The position numbers were made by a program, and so were the translations under genes. The notes beneath the pieces are model-generated. The model searched no databases, was not told the origin of the DNA, and worked only from the letters and a program-made list of their open reading frames with translations. Below, piece by piece: positions 11,101 to 20,900 of a DNA stretch of 64,000 nucleotides. Source of the DNA: Sporothrix humicola (Eukaryota; Ascomycota; Sordariomycetes; Ophiostomatales; Ophiostomataceae); the NCBI GenBank assembly GCA_021396245.1, contig WNYE01000044.1, positions 62,001-126,000 of the forward strand, given 5' to 3'. Every line of letters starts with the position of its first letter. Position 1 is the first letter of the stretch.

Positions 11101-13063
11101 TTACATGAGCTTCTCCCAGCGTCGTACTGTATCTCACTCTTGCCGTTGTTCCCTGCTTGTTTGCATGAACGAAGGGGAAGGGGGAAGCAACGATACAGCG
11201 TCAAGCATCAAGCGTCAAGCACCAAGCGTCGAGCCTTGCCTTCCCCGTACTCCGTCTTGTCGCCAACCCCCTCCTTCCCCCTTCCCATCTTCTCCTCCTT
11301 CCCTATTCCGTACTCAGAAATGCACTCCAGTAATACCACCCAGGTCCCCACAATACTGCGCTGCTAGTGCGGCCGCCTCACTGTTGGTTCACCCTTTCAT
11401 GCCTCTGCACTTGCCTTTTCTCCCCTTGCTCGCCTACCCGGAGTGCGCGCATATCTCTGACGTTGGCGTTGTTGGCGCTGCTGTCCTTGCCGTTTCCAGC
11501 GCATTTGGCACTACCGCTTGCCCAAACAAGAGCCCCAGTCTTTTTTCTCACTGACACGACGACACTGACTGATTCTCGGGCTTCCCAGGCGCGCGATGCC
11601 CACCGTAATGCCAGATCCAGACTAGTTCCCAGCCGTGGCCCCTCAGCGTCCCGTCGCCCCTTCCCTTCTGAGAAACGCTTGTCTGCTCGGCACCAGAGTG
11701 CCCGCTTTTGTCACTCTCTTTCATCATTCTCAGTCGCACTTTCTTTCTTTGGTTTCTTTGGTCCGTTGACGACTCGATCTCGCCTATTCCAGCCGCCGCC
11801 TCTCAATTGAGTCCATTTGGGCATCTCTTTCCTGACGGTGCTTCCTTCCCTGGTTCCCTTCGACGAGTGCCAAAAAAGAAGTCGCCCAAACGCCCTCGAC
11901 GCCCTAGAAAACGTCCCTGTCCGTGCTGAGTGTGTGGATGTACTCCGTATCTTCCCAGGACTGGGGCTGTCGTCACTATTGGGCCAGGCCCGAGGGCTCC
12001 GCTCTTTCCGTCTCTCACTGCCTCTCTTTCGCGCTGTCTGGTTTCCCTTTTGGCGCTAACCCACTAAAACCGAGCGCTCCTTCCCTAAACTCGTACTCCG
12101 TGCACCGCCCAAAGCCCACTGCTCTTTCTCCTCTTTTCTCCTTCCTCACCCCCCCAATTCCCTTTCATTCCTCGCCCGGCCGCCTCTTTTTTGCACCCAT
12201 TCCCTCCTTCCCTCTTTTATCCCGCACTTCCCAGATCTGCCACCACTTTCTCTCCTTCTCCTCCTTCGTCACTCAGATCTCCTCAGCATCGTCGCCCTCG
12301 TCTGGCACGTTTTCTCTCCTTTTTCTCTCCTCTTCTCCCTAACTCCTATTCGCTTAGGCAACGTCGACCATCGGCATCCCTACATTCCAGCCGTCGAGCG
12401 ACGACTACGAAAAGTAAAAGAGAAACGACAGCCTCCCCGACGATCGAGCCACGAGGATTCCCGGATGCGACGGCTTTAATTGCTTCACGCCTTTTCTGCC
12501 TCTTTTTCTTCATTCTTCCTTCGACTTCGGGAGTCCGCCGCCTCCTATCTCGACGTTCTCCTGCCGTCTCCTAAATTTTTCGGACATTGTTTGTCGACAT
12601 CATCGATATCGACATCGAATCTCGGACTCTGACTTCCTCACATCATCGACGTATTTTCGCCCTCATGAATCGACAGTTTTGCTGCCCGCCATTGTCTATG
12701 TAATGCGTCTGTTTCGAAGCCCAGTGCCTGTCTGATTGAGCGCCTCTCAACATTTATTTTCGACATTATTTCGATTTCGACCCGTCAAACCTGGACTTGT
12801 CCAATCTTGTTTGAGACCTCTTCTGTGGTGAACAGACTCGCCTCACGTCTCACAACCCTCAATTATCGAGCTGTCCAGTTTCATTGCATCCGCATCCTGA
12901 CGGCTCTGTTCTTTGACCGACCACCTATCCGACTGTTGTCACTCCGACTCACTCGATATTTTACGACCCTTTATTTCCTTTGTCACGTTTATTATTATTT
13001 ATCGGCTATTATCGTCTGCTCGACACATATTACTTCGTCCATCGTGGCGACTCCGACAACACA
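11101..13063 (+). promoter_or_regulatory. CT-rich promoter and leader upstream of the RING-H2 gene
   Basis: Nearly 2 kb of pyrimidine-rich + strand ends at the ATG of the RING gene. Open frames within it are explained by lack of purine-containing stops. TACTCCGT motifs occur at 11248, 11941 and 12094. From about 12560 to 12800 the sequence is dense in TCGA/TCGAC. A long leader, possibly with a 5' UTR intron, is inferred. Confidence 0.45.
11197..11231 (+). repeat. 7-bp tandem repeat, 5 copies
   Basis: Unit AGCGTCA with variants AGCATCA, AGCACCA and AGCGTCG. Confidence 0.8.
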
Positions 13064-14542
13064 ATGCCGCTCATCGACCAAGTGCTCGAGGGCGCCGCCC
13101 TTGTAGCCCGACAGGCCGCAACGTCGGCCGCCACCGCCGTCACATCCGCTGCAACAGGCACAACCGGATCCCTGACGACCTCTCCCACAACCGGAGCCAC
13201 CGGTGCCAGTGTTTCGGGTGCAGCAACGGCCACTACGAACCAGCCTCCGTCCGGCACCAGTGTTCCCCCGAGTGCTACGACCACGCAGGGTGGAGGAGGT
13301 GGTGGCGGCGGCGGCAGCTCGCCTCTACTGTTCTTTGTCGCCCTGGGTTTTGGTGTCGTCTTCACCAACTTGTGGATTATTGTCGGTGTCAAGTACTGCT
13401 TCCGCTATAATGCTCGCGCACGGCAGCTGCGCCTGGCCGCCGAGGATGGCGACCAAATAAACCTCGACAATGTGCCACACCCTCACCACCGCCGCCGCCG
13501 CAGAGAAAAGAAGCTCATGACAATAGAAGAGGTCAACGAGAAGTTCCCAACCATGTTGTACAAAGTCTGGGTCGCATCGCGTGCTGAGGAAGGCCTGCCA
13601 ACGGCTGGCGGTATCGACGCACCCAGCCGGGCCAACAGCATACGCTCTGTCGACGGTGCCATTGCGCCCGCCGACCAGAGACGTGCCTCGTCTGAAGAGC
13701 CAGACGACTCCAAGGACAAGGAACGCCCGACCACTTCGATTGCCGAAGCCGGCACTTCGGTTCACGAAACATCGGCAGCCGACGCTCCTGTTTCTTCTAC
13801 AGAGACTTCTCCTGCCGCTGCAAGCAATCCGACCCCATCGCCCAACACCACCATGGAACCTACAAGTGTTTACCCAACCCCGGACCGCGACCACTCCGAC
13901 GACGAAGACGACGAAAACCTGGACGCCCCTCTTCCGCCAGAGTGTGTTGGCACCTCCGGCGACACCTGCGCTATCTGCATTGACACGCTTGAGAACAACG
14001 ACGAGATTCGTGGCCTGACATGCGGCCACGCCTTCCACGCTGGCTGCGTCGACCCTTGGCTGACGACCCGCCGCGCTTGCTGCCCGCTCTGCAAGGCCGA
14101 CTACTACACACCCAAGCCCCGTCCCCAGCCCGCAGAGGGCACCGATGCCGCCAATGCCCAAGCTGGTGCTGGTGGTGCCGCCGCTGCTGCTGGTGACCGG
14201 AGCCGCGCCGATCAACAACGCACTACCTCATCGTGGCTGACCGGCCGTCTGCCAAGCCGGTTTATGCTGGGCCCTCGTAACGACAACGAGAACCGTGCGG
14301 CCCCCCTTCCACCCGTGGTATATGTGAATGATGGCCTTGCTACCGCGGATGCTCCTCAAACCGCGGCGAACATCAATATGCCGCAGCAGCCTGCTCCCTC
14401 GCATGGCAACTGGATGGGCAGCTTCCGTCCCTTCCGCCGGCGGAACGGCGAGTCCAGCCAGCAGGCGTCCGACCCTGCCGCTGCCGAGTCGGCTCCTGAG
14501 GTGACTCCCTCGCAACTGGAAGCCGGTGTGCGGTCGCAATAA
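13064..14542 (+). CDS. Membrane-anchored RING-H2 protein, probable E3 ubiquitin ligase
   Basis: Single exon, 492 residues, starting at the ATG in ACACAATGCCG; the same frame is open 28 codons further up but without a better start. Residues 1-85 are Ala/Thr/Ser-rich and end in a poly-Gly run. One membrane segment follows (about 87-108), then a basic stop (HRRRRREKK). A Ser/Pro-rich acidic linker leads to a RING-H2 finger at 302-343: CAIC, then CGHAFHAGC, then CPLC, with all eight zinc ligands present. The tail is disordered. The order lumenal/extracellular Thr-rich part, one membrane span and cytosolic RING matches fungal ATL/PA-TM-RING-like ligases of endosome, vacuole or Golgi. Substrate unknown. 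It converges on the GPALPP gene. Confidence 0.85.
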   Translation: MPLIDQVLEGAALVARQAATSAATAVTSAATGTTGSLTTSPTTGATGASVSGAATATTNQPPSGTSVPPSATTTQGGGGGGGGGSSPLLFFVALGFGVVFTNLWIIVGVKYCFRYNARARQLRLAAEDGDQINLDNVPHPHHRRRRREKKLMTIEEVNEKFPTMLYKVWVASRAEEGLPTAGGIDAPSRANSIRSVDGAIAPADQRRASSEEPDDSKDKERPTTSIAEAGTSVHETSAADAPVSSTETSPAAASNPTPSPNTTMEPTSVYPTPDRDHSDDEDDENLDAPLPPECVGTSGDTCAICIDTLENNDEIRGLTCGHAFHAGCVDPWLTTRRACCPLCKADYYTPKPRPQPAEGTDAANAQAGAGGAAAAAGDRSRADQQRTTSSWLTGRLPSRFMLGPRNDNENRAAPLPPVVYVNDGLATADAPQTAANINMPQQPAPSHGNWMGSFRPFRRRNGESSQQASDPAAAESAPEVTPSQLEAGVRSQ

Positions 14543-15319
14543 GGCCTCACGCAGGACTGGCAGAAGCCGGACGACTCCTATTATCACCCCCCCTTATGCG
14601 ACCTTAACCACCTTTATTCTCTTATATTCGACATTCCTACGCAATGGCTCAACGCTTTTGTAATCTCGATCTCGAACCGACCTCTACCTCCTACTATACT
14701 CTTGTCCTTTACACAGCGATCGTTTTCTGATGTTCTTTTTTTTCTTGTCTGTTAAATTACGGGTTTATATGGTAAATAGCTTGTTTTACTCCCCCCCACG
14801 CCCTTCCTTTTTTTATCCTGGGTTATTTGTTTCTCATGTCGTTCGGTTTGCATAGCACGAGGTGGATTGGTTACCCTTTTTCTCTTTTACTTGCTGTTTC
14901 TGTTTGTCTGTTTTGGAATTCCTTGTGGGTGAAGCCGACGGCAAAAAGATAACATGGCGTTCAAACGGCGTTTCTTTTGATTTTTACACTACCCCCATAC
15001 CTACTTTGCCTACAACCCACGACTCTCTCTACCTTTTGCACGACACTATATTCCTTTCAGACATCGTCTTTGCATTTTGTCACTTGTCATCTTTGCATAG
15101 TCTTTTATCCTATTACATATTGACGGAGTGTCCTCTTGTGGTGTGGCAAAGAACACGTCTCAAGTGGGAAATCCGGTAATGAATGATACACCTCTTGATA
15201 GCACTTCCTTGGCCTGCTTTGTAGATTAATGCATGTCGCAAATTGTGTGAATGTATATGGTGAGTTTATATTTATATGATCATATGAGAATATATTTATA
15301 CACCCGCGATGTTGCTTGC
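14543..15319. other. Convergent intergenic region
   Basis: AT- and T-rich 3' regions of the RING-H2 gene (+) and the GPALPP gene (-). Nothing else is recognised. Confidence 0.6.
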
Positions 15320-16906
15320 TTATAGGAAACTGCCTTTGGAGAAGCGGCCGCCAAAATCGCCGGCTCGGCTCACCATATCTCGTCGTTGCTTGTTGTTGAG
15401 CTGCACGTTGATACGCATGTCCTTTTCGCGGTCAAATGCTCGCGCACTCGGGTCGTCGTCTTCTTCCTTGGCCTTTGTCGACCGGACCTCCACCTTCATG
15501 TCGTCCTTGTCGTCCCGATCGCGGTGTCTGTGACGGTCGCGGCGGTCTTTATCGCGTTCGCGTTCGCGATCTCTGTCGTGACGATCGTGTCTGTCATGTC
15601 TGTCATGGCGCCGTTCCCTATCCTTGTCGTCATGTCTGTGCCGTCTGTGCCTGTCTTCCCTGTCGTCCTTGTCATCTCTGTCGTCTCTTCTGCTTCGTCT
15701 CTCCTTGCCGTCTCTCCTGTCGCGGTCGTCACGATCGTTGCGGTGTTCTTTCCGGTCTCTGTCTCGCCGGCTCTCGCGATCTCTCCTGTCGTCACGATCC
15801 CGGTCCCGGTCCCGGTCCCGCTCTTTCCTATCGCTTCGATCCTCGCGGTCTCTGTCTCTTTTTCTCTCACGGTCTCTATCGCGGTCCCGTTCTTTGTCTC
15901 GATCCTTCTCCCTTTCCCGATCCTTCTTGTCGTCTCGGTCCTTGTCTTTCTTTGACTTGCCACCCTTGAGCGACTCTTGGTGCGCATCGTACAGGCTCTT
16001 TCCCCGCGTGGCCTCTGAATAGGCACGAATCTGTGCCTCGCGTTCTGCTTTTGCTGCTGCCTCGGCTGGCGACAATGTTGAAGCCGGTGTCGCGGCGGCC
16101 GCGGCCGCACGACCTTGTCGTGGATCCGGTGCCCGACCGAGCACCGTGTCTGCTAACCGCTGCGACTTTTGCTGCAGAGTCTCCGTCCACAGACTGCCAA
16201 TGGCCGACGATGCTGCACCACTTCCGCCAGCAGCTCGTGCTTCACCAGCTGCCGCCGCACGGCCTGTAGCAAATCCACGTGAGCGAATCTTGGTAGGGTC
16301 GGCCGCACGGCTTGCAGCAGTGCTGTCGCTCGGTGGGGCCAGCATCCAGTCGTCGCGCTGGGCTGGCGCCGCACTGTATGGGTCAAACGGGGCCGAGTCG
16401 TCCTTGCTTGTCTCTTCCTCATTGCTGGCTGCTACCGGCCGATGCTCGTCGCCTGCGCCAGGCAAAGCCGGGCCGTAGTCAGAATCTTCCGAGTCAGAGC
16501 CCGAGTCTGATATCGATGCCGACCTTGGTCGTGATCTCTGTGTACTGTCTCTTCTTGCGTCTCTTTCGTCTGCATCTGGAGGAGGCATCGTCGGGCCCAT
16601 TGTTGGGCCCATTATTGGACGCGACGCAGGTTTGGCAGCAGCAGGTGGTGCTGGGCCATCGTCGCTGTCGTCGTCATCGTCGGCAAGATCAATCTCGTCT
16701 TCGTTCACGGAGGTCTTGGGAGGGAGTGAAGGGCCTTGTGCTGTCTTTGTTGACTGTGAAGGAACCATTGGCCCAATTGTTCCTGTTGAGTTCGCCGCTG
16801 GTGATGCAACCCGAACGCGCCGGCCATTCTCCTCGTCGTCATCGTCGGGTGTGCGCTTCCTCTTAGCGAGGTGTGGCGGCAGCTCGGGGCCGATCTGGGA
16901 CGACAT
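15320..16906 (-). CDS. GPALPP-motif (DUF3752) protein with Arg-Asp repeat domain
   Basis: Single exon, 528 residues. It starts MSSQIGPELPPHLAKRKR and has several GPxLP/GPTM motifs (IGPELPP, GPALPG, MGPTMGPTM), an acidic Ser/Asp stretch, and the block RDDWMLAPP followed by RSRGFATG. These mark the GPALPP1/DUF3752 family. Residues about 316-470 are almost pure Arg/Asp/Lys/Glu, including tandem HDRHDRHDR units. The C-terminus (MRINVQLNNKQRRDMVSRAG...FSKGSFL) is the conserved DUF3752 end. Family function is poorly known. Mixed-charge RD domains direct proteins to nuclear speckles and spliceosomal assemblies, so a pre-mRNA role is inferred. It is divergent from VPS8 across 994 bp. Confidence 0.85.
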   Translation of the reverse strand: MSSQIGPELPPHLAKRKRTPDDDDEENGRRVRVASPAANSTGTIGPMVPSQSTKTAQGPSLPPKTSVNEDEIDLADDDDDSDDGPAPPAAAKPASRPIMGPTMGPTMPPPDADERDARRDSTQRSRPRSASISDSGSDSEDSDYGPALPGAGDEHRPVAASNEEETSKDDSAPFDPYSAAPAQRDDWMLAPPSDSTAASRAADPTKIRSRGFATGRAAAAGEARAAGGSGAASSAIGSLWTETLQQKSQRLADTVLGRAPDPRQGRAAAAAATPASTLSPAEAAAKAEREAQIRAYSEATRGKSLYDAHQESLKGGKSKKDKDRDDKKDREREKDRDKERDRDRDRERKRDRDREDRSDRKERDRDRDRDRDDRRDRESRRDRDRKEHRNDRDDRDRRDGKERRSRRDDRDDKDDREDRHRRHRHDDKDRERRHDRHDRHDRHDRDRERERDKDRRDRHRHRDRDDKDDMKVEVRSTKAKEEDDDPSARAFDREKDMRINVQLNNKQRRDMVSRAGDFGGRFSKGSFL

Positions 16907-17900
16907 GGTGCGTTGTCGTTGAAGTTGGACAAAAAAGAACGGAGCTCAGAGTCTGGGATGATGAAATGTCAACATTGAAGATTATCTTAGCGACTTTACC
17001 ACGCGGCTGGATTCGCTGCACGGATCAAAAACGGCCCGCCGCCCCGCTAAAGGCTGTCAGCCGTCAGTGGGTTTTGGGGTTGCTGCAGCCCAAATTTAGC
17101 GATTCCAAATGCATGTGGTTGCGAAAAGTCCACTGGAAGATTGGGAAGATTGATTGCTGGGTGGATGGTTCCTTCCTCTTATTCGCCGAGACCGCAACCA
17201 ACACAGCTCGTTTTTATGAGGGAAGCTACGACGTGCTGTAGAAGACCCACTTTTTCGCAGCGACAGCAACGTAAGAAGGAAACTAGGCAGGCACGAACCA
17301 GTAAACCAGGGAGGCACAGCAGGTGCGGCCCCAGCACACAGCACAGGAGAGCACCTTCTGTGTGGGATCAACGCGCGATCCGAAGCCAAAACCAAAAGAA
17401 GAAACGGCCGCAAACCAACACACACCAGAACACCAGACGAACCCACTCTCCAAGAACTCCCAAGAGGACCCGGCCAAGCACCTCTCACAACACTCGTCGA
17501 CCTGTCCTCCTGCGTCTTTTTTCACTTTCGTTTTTGATTTTCGATTTTGCGACACAGCCTGTACGAATTGAAGCGGTGCGGTGGTGCGTGTGCTCTTTGT
17601 TTCATTGCGATTCTTTTGCATCGAAGCTTGCGATTCTCACGACTTTCCCCTCGCCCCCTTTTCGACGCTCTTTTCCTCGAATTCCAGCGGCACGACACAA
17701 CCTCCCTCGATCTCCGACGACCTCGGCCTTTGGCTCTACGACTCCGTAATCGCTCGGCTCGAATTGGCACGCGACCTTTAACGGCAAGCCGGCAAATAGA
17801 AAGCTCTACTTGAACGCTGCTCAAGGCCTCGAGCTTCAGAGCTCCAGATTGTCCCCCATCCTACACCCGCCGACGCCATGCTCTGCATGCCTACCTCCCG
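16907..17900. promoter_or_regulatory. Divergent promoter between GPALPP and VPS8
   Basis: Shared upstream region of two divergent genes. The right half (17500-17820) is CT-rich on the + strand. A short upstream ORF (17878-17904) precedes VPS8. No other gene is seen. Confidence 0.5.
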
Positions 17901-17904
17901 ATGA
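17878..17904 (+). other. Upstream ORF overlapping the VPS8 start (ATGA)
   Basis: An ATG at 17878 (context GACGCC) opens an eight-codon frame, MLCMPTSR, whose TGA at 17902-17904 overlaps the VPS8 ATG at 17901-17903. This is read directly from the sequence. If it lies on the mRNA it could limit VPS8 translation or feed it by reinitiation. Confidence 0.55.
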
Positions 17905-20900
17905 GCTCTAGTCTGACGGAGAGGGATGACGACGGGGGGAGGGAAGACGTTGCCATGAGCGGAGAAAGAAGTGCAGCTTCGGCCGACGAAGATGTTCCAC
18001 AGCTTCCGACGTCAACAGACGAGGCTGACGCTGGAACCGACGGCGATAACGGCGATATCGTAACCGAAGCCAACGACGACAATGACGATGCAAGGACAAT
18101 ACGAGGCGCAGATGCCGAGGATGACGTAGCCAGTGCTGCAACAGAAAACGGCGACGAAGAGGAAGCCGCAAAAACACCCACAGGAGCCCGGCCAGAACCG
18201 CCGTCCACTCCGGTTCGGTCCGGGAATGGAACGGCGCCACGACAACGATACCGCGAGCTCCTCGAGGAGAACCAGCAGGACAGTGCGTCGGAAGACGGGT
18301 CTGCACTCGGCCTGCCACGACGGCCCGGCAGTCCCGGCGGCGATTCTTTTGTTTCGATCCCCGACTCGTCCGCCTCGAACCGCAACTCCATGGTCTCCTC
18401 GTTTGGCGGCAGCAGCGTTTTCCCCTCGTCTGGCAGCCTGTCTCGCTTCGGCCTTCGCGGAGCTAGCCCCTCGTTCCGTCCGTTCGACCAGCGTTTCCAG
18501 TCGCGCATAGCCTCGCCCAGCGGAAGCAGCAGCGGCCTTCTTTCGCCCTCAGCACGGCCATCTTCGCCGGGCTTTCTTTCGTTCAATAACTTGCACAACC
18601 GCAACATCTCCCTCAGCAGCCAGTTCGATCCATCCTCGTCGTCGTATGTTGTCGGTGGAAGCACAGACTCGCCCACGCCGCCATGGGAGGTGGTGCGCTG
18701 GACAAAGCTCACAAAGCTGTCTGGCCAGTCCTTTTCCGAGTCGGCCAAGCGCAACTTTGGCTCGCCCACCTGCATGGCTATCTCGGCCCAGATCGTTGTT
18801 GGAACAACAAAGGGCGTCTTGCTTGTATTCGACTATAACCAGAACCTCAAAATGATTATCGGCATGGGAACCAAGGGTAAGATATACAAAGTGAGGTAAT
18901 GATGTTTGATTTATGGGCAGCACTGACGTTATACAGCCGTCGAGGCGGGAGCCGTCATATCGGTGGCCATATCCTCCGACCATACAACCGTCGCCGGCGG
19001 CCATGCCGACGGATCCATCTTCACCTGGGACACAAGCCGCTCGTCGCGGCCGTTCCTCCATATCCCTCCCATGGACGCTGCGCAAGTCCAAAATCCCAAC
19101 CGAACGGCCAGCGGACATATGCCCGGGTTTGCTGTCACACACCTGGGCTTCCTCGGTACGCGAAGAACGGCTCTTGTCTCGGCAGACGACCGTGGCATGG
19201 CCTTTGCCCATCTTGCGACGCGTGGAACTGGCGCGCTAGGCCGTACAGTCAAGACGAACCGGATCCTTGGCCGGTATCCTGGCTCAAAACCACCTGCGTC
19301 AGGAAAGCAGATCAAGCCCAGCACTGTGCTCGCTTTTGCACCTCTGCCGCTAGGAAACGTTGACCGCGCAACCGATACAATGGGTCTTACAGCAATGCTG
19401 ACCCCCTATCTGCTTGTTATTGTCTCGACGACGCCCGTGGCCAACACACAGCACAAGACGCCGCGGCCTAAGGAGGTTGCGCCGCATAGCGCCATGAGCG
19501 GATGCCTTGCGTGGTTCCCGGCAGTCCGGCTTAAGGTGCCCGATCCACGGACCGGCGACGATATTTCCAAGGCCAAGCTGGTGTACTGCTGGTCCAATGT
19601 TCTGACTGTCCTGGATGTCGACGAGATTCCCTCAGAGGACAAGGAGAAGCAGCACAGCCTGCATTGTAAGGCACGCAGCCGCTGGAAGTGCGAGGAGGCC
19701 ATTGTCGCCGTGCAGTGGCTGACGCGCTCTGTCCTGGCCGTCCTAACCATCTCGCAGCGTCTTATTGTGCTCGAAGACCACAGCATGCGCGTGACCGAGG
19801 CGTTCGATCTGCTTAACCGGTACATCTACCACACCGACCTCTTTTCGCGGCAGCTGCAGAATGTGGTTGAGACGCTCGATGAGGAGGACACGTCTATGCA
19901 CGGCGTCGTGGCCGATGCGTTCTATATGAGCTTCAAGGCCTACAAGGGCCGGCTGTTCCTCCTGGGCTTCAACGATATGGCTATTGGAGCCCTGTCCAAC
20001 TGGGCAGACCGGCTGATCGCCTTGATGGAGCACGGCGACTATGTCGGCGCCATCCAGTTGGCGACCAGCTTTTACACTGGCGACGCCGACAAACTCACAA
20101 TCGGATTGCCCGAAGACACAACGACCCGTCACAGCATGGTACAAGAACGGCTGATGGAGATCATGGCGGCCTCACTCAAGTACGCCTTTAGCCAACGGCA
20201 GCGGAATCGAAATGCGGCCGACGACAGCCACCTGCTCGAGCTGGCACAGACGTGCTTTACTGCCTGTGAGAGTGTCGGCGACACCGATTTTGTGTTTGAC
20301 GAGATGTACGAGTGGTTCGAGGAGACGGACACCGAAGGTATTTTCCTCGAGACGCTTGAGCCCTATATTCTCGAGCAGACGATCACGGCCGTCCCTCCCA
20401 CGGTCGTCAAGGCGATGGTGGCCCACTATGTCGGCCGTGGCATGGAGAGCCGGCTGGAGGAGATCATCTGCCACATGAACACGGCGACGCTCGACCTGGA
20501 CCAGATCACGTCTCTGTGCAAGCAGCATGGTCTCTATGATGCTCTTGTGTACGTCTGGAACCAGGCGATGCGCGACTTTATCATGCCTCTCATCGATCTC
20601 CTGTCCCTTCTTGTCCCGCATATGCCCAACGGCGAGTACGAAGCGCCCGAGAACGCGGCCGGTGAGCAGGACATGCACGACACCAACGCGCTCAAGATGT
20701 TCCCCTACCTCTCGTACGTGTTGACGGGCCGTATCTACCCGACGGGCGAGATCATGGACGACGCGACACAGCAGCAGGCCAAGTCCGAGATCTTTTGGTT
20801 CTTGTTTTCCGGCAAGAGCGTCATCTGGCCGCGCGGCAGCAGCGCCAGCAAGCGGTTCTTGACACGGCCCAACCAGTCGCAGGAGCCGTCTTTCCCGTAC

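Noticed and set aside
13325..14218. 297-codon minus-strand frame opposite the RING-H2 gene
   Set aside because: Shadow of a GC-rich coding strand; no domain is visible, while the + strand encodes an intact RING.
15386..16022. Several + strand frames over the RD repeat, with regular Ser/Arg, Val/Ser or Arg/Cys text
   Set aside because: They are other-frame readings of the simple Arg-Asp repeat on the minus strand.
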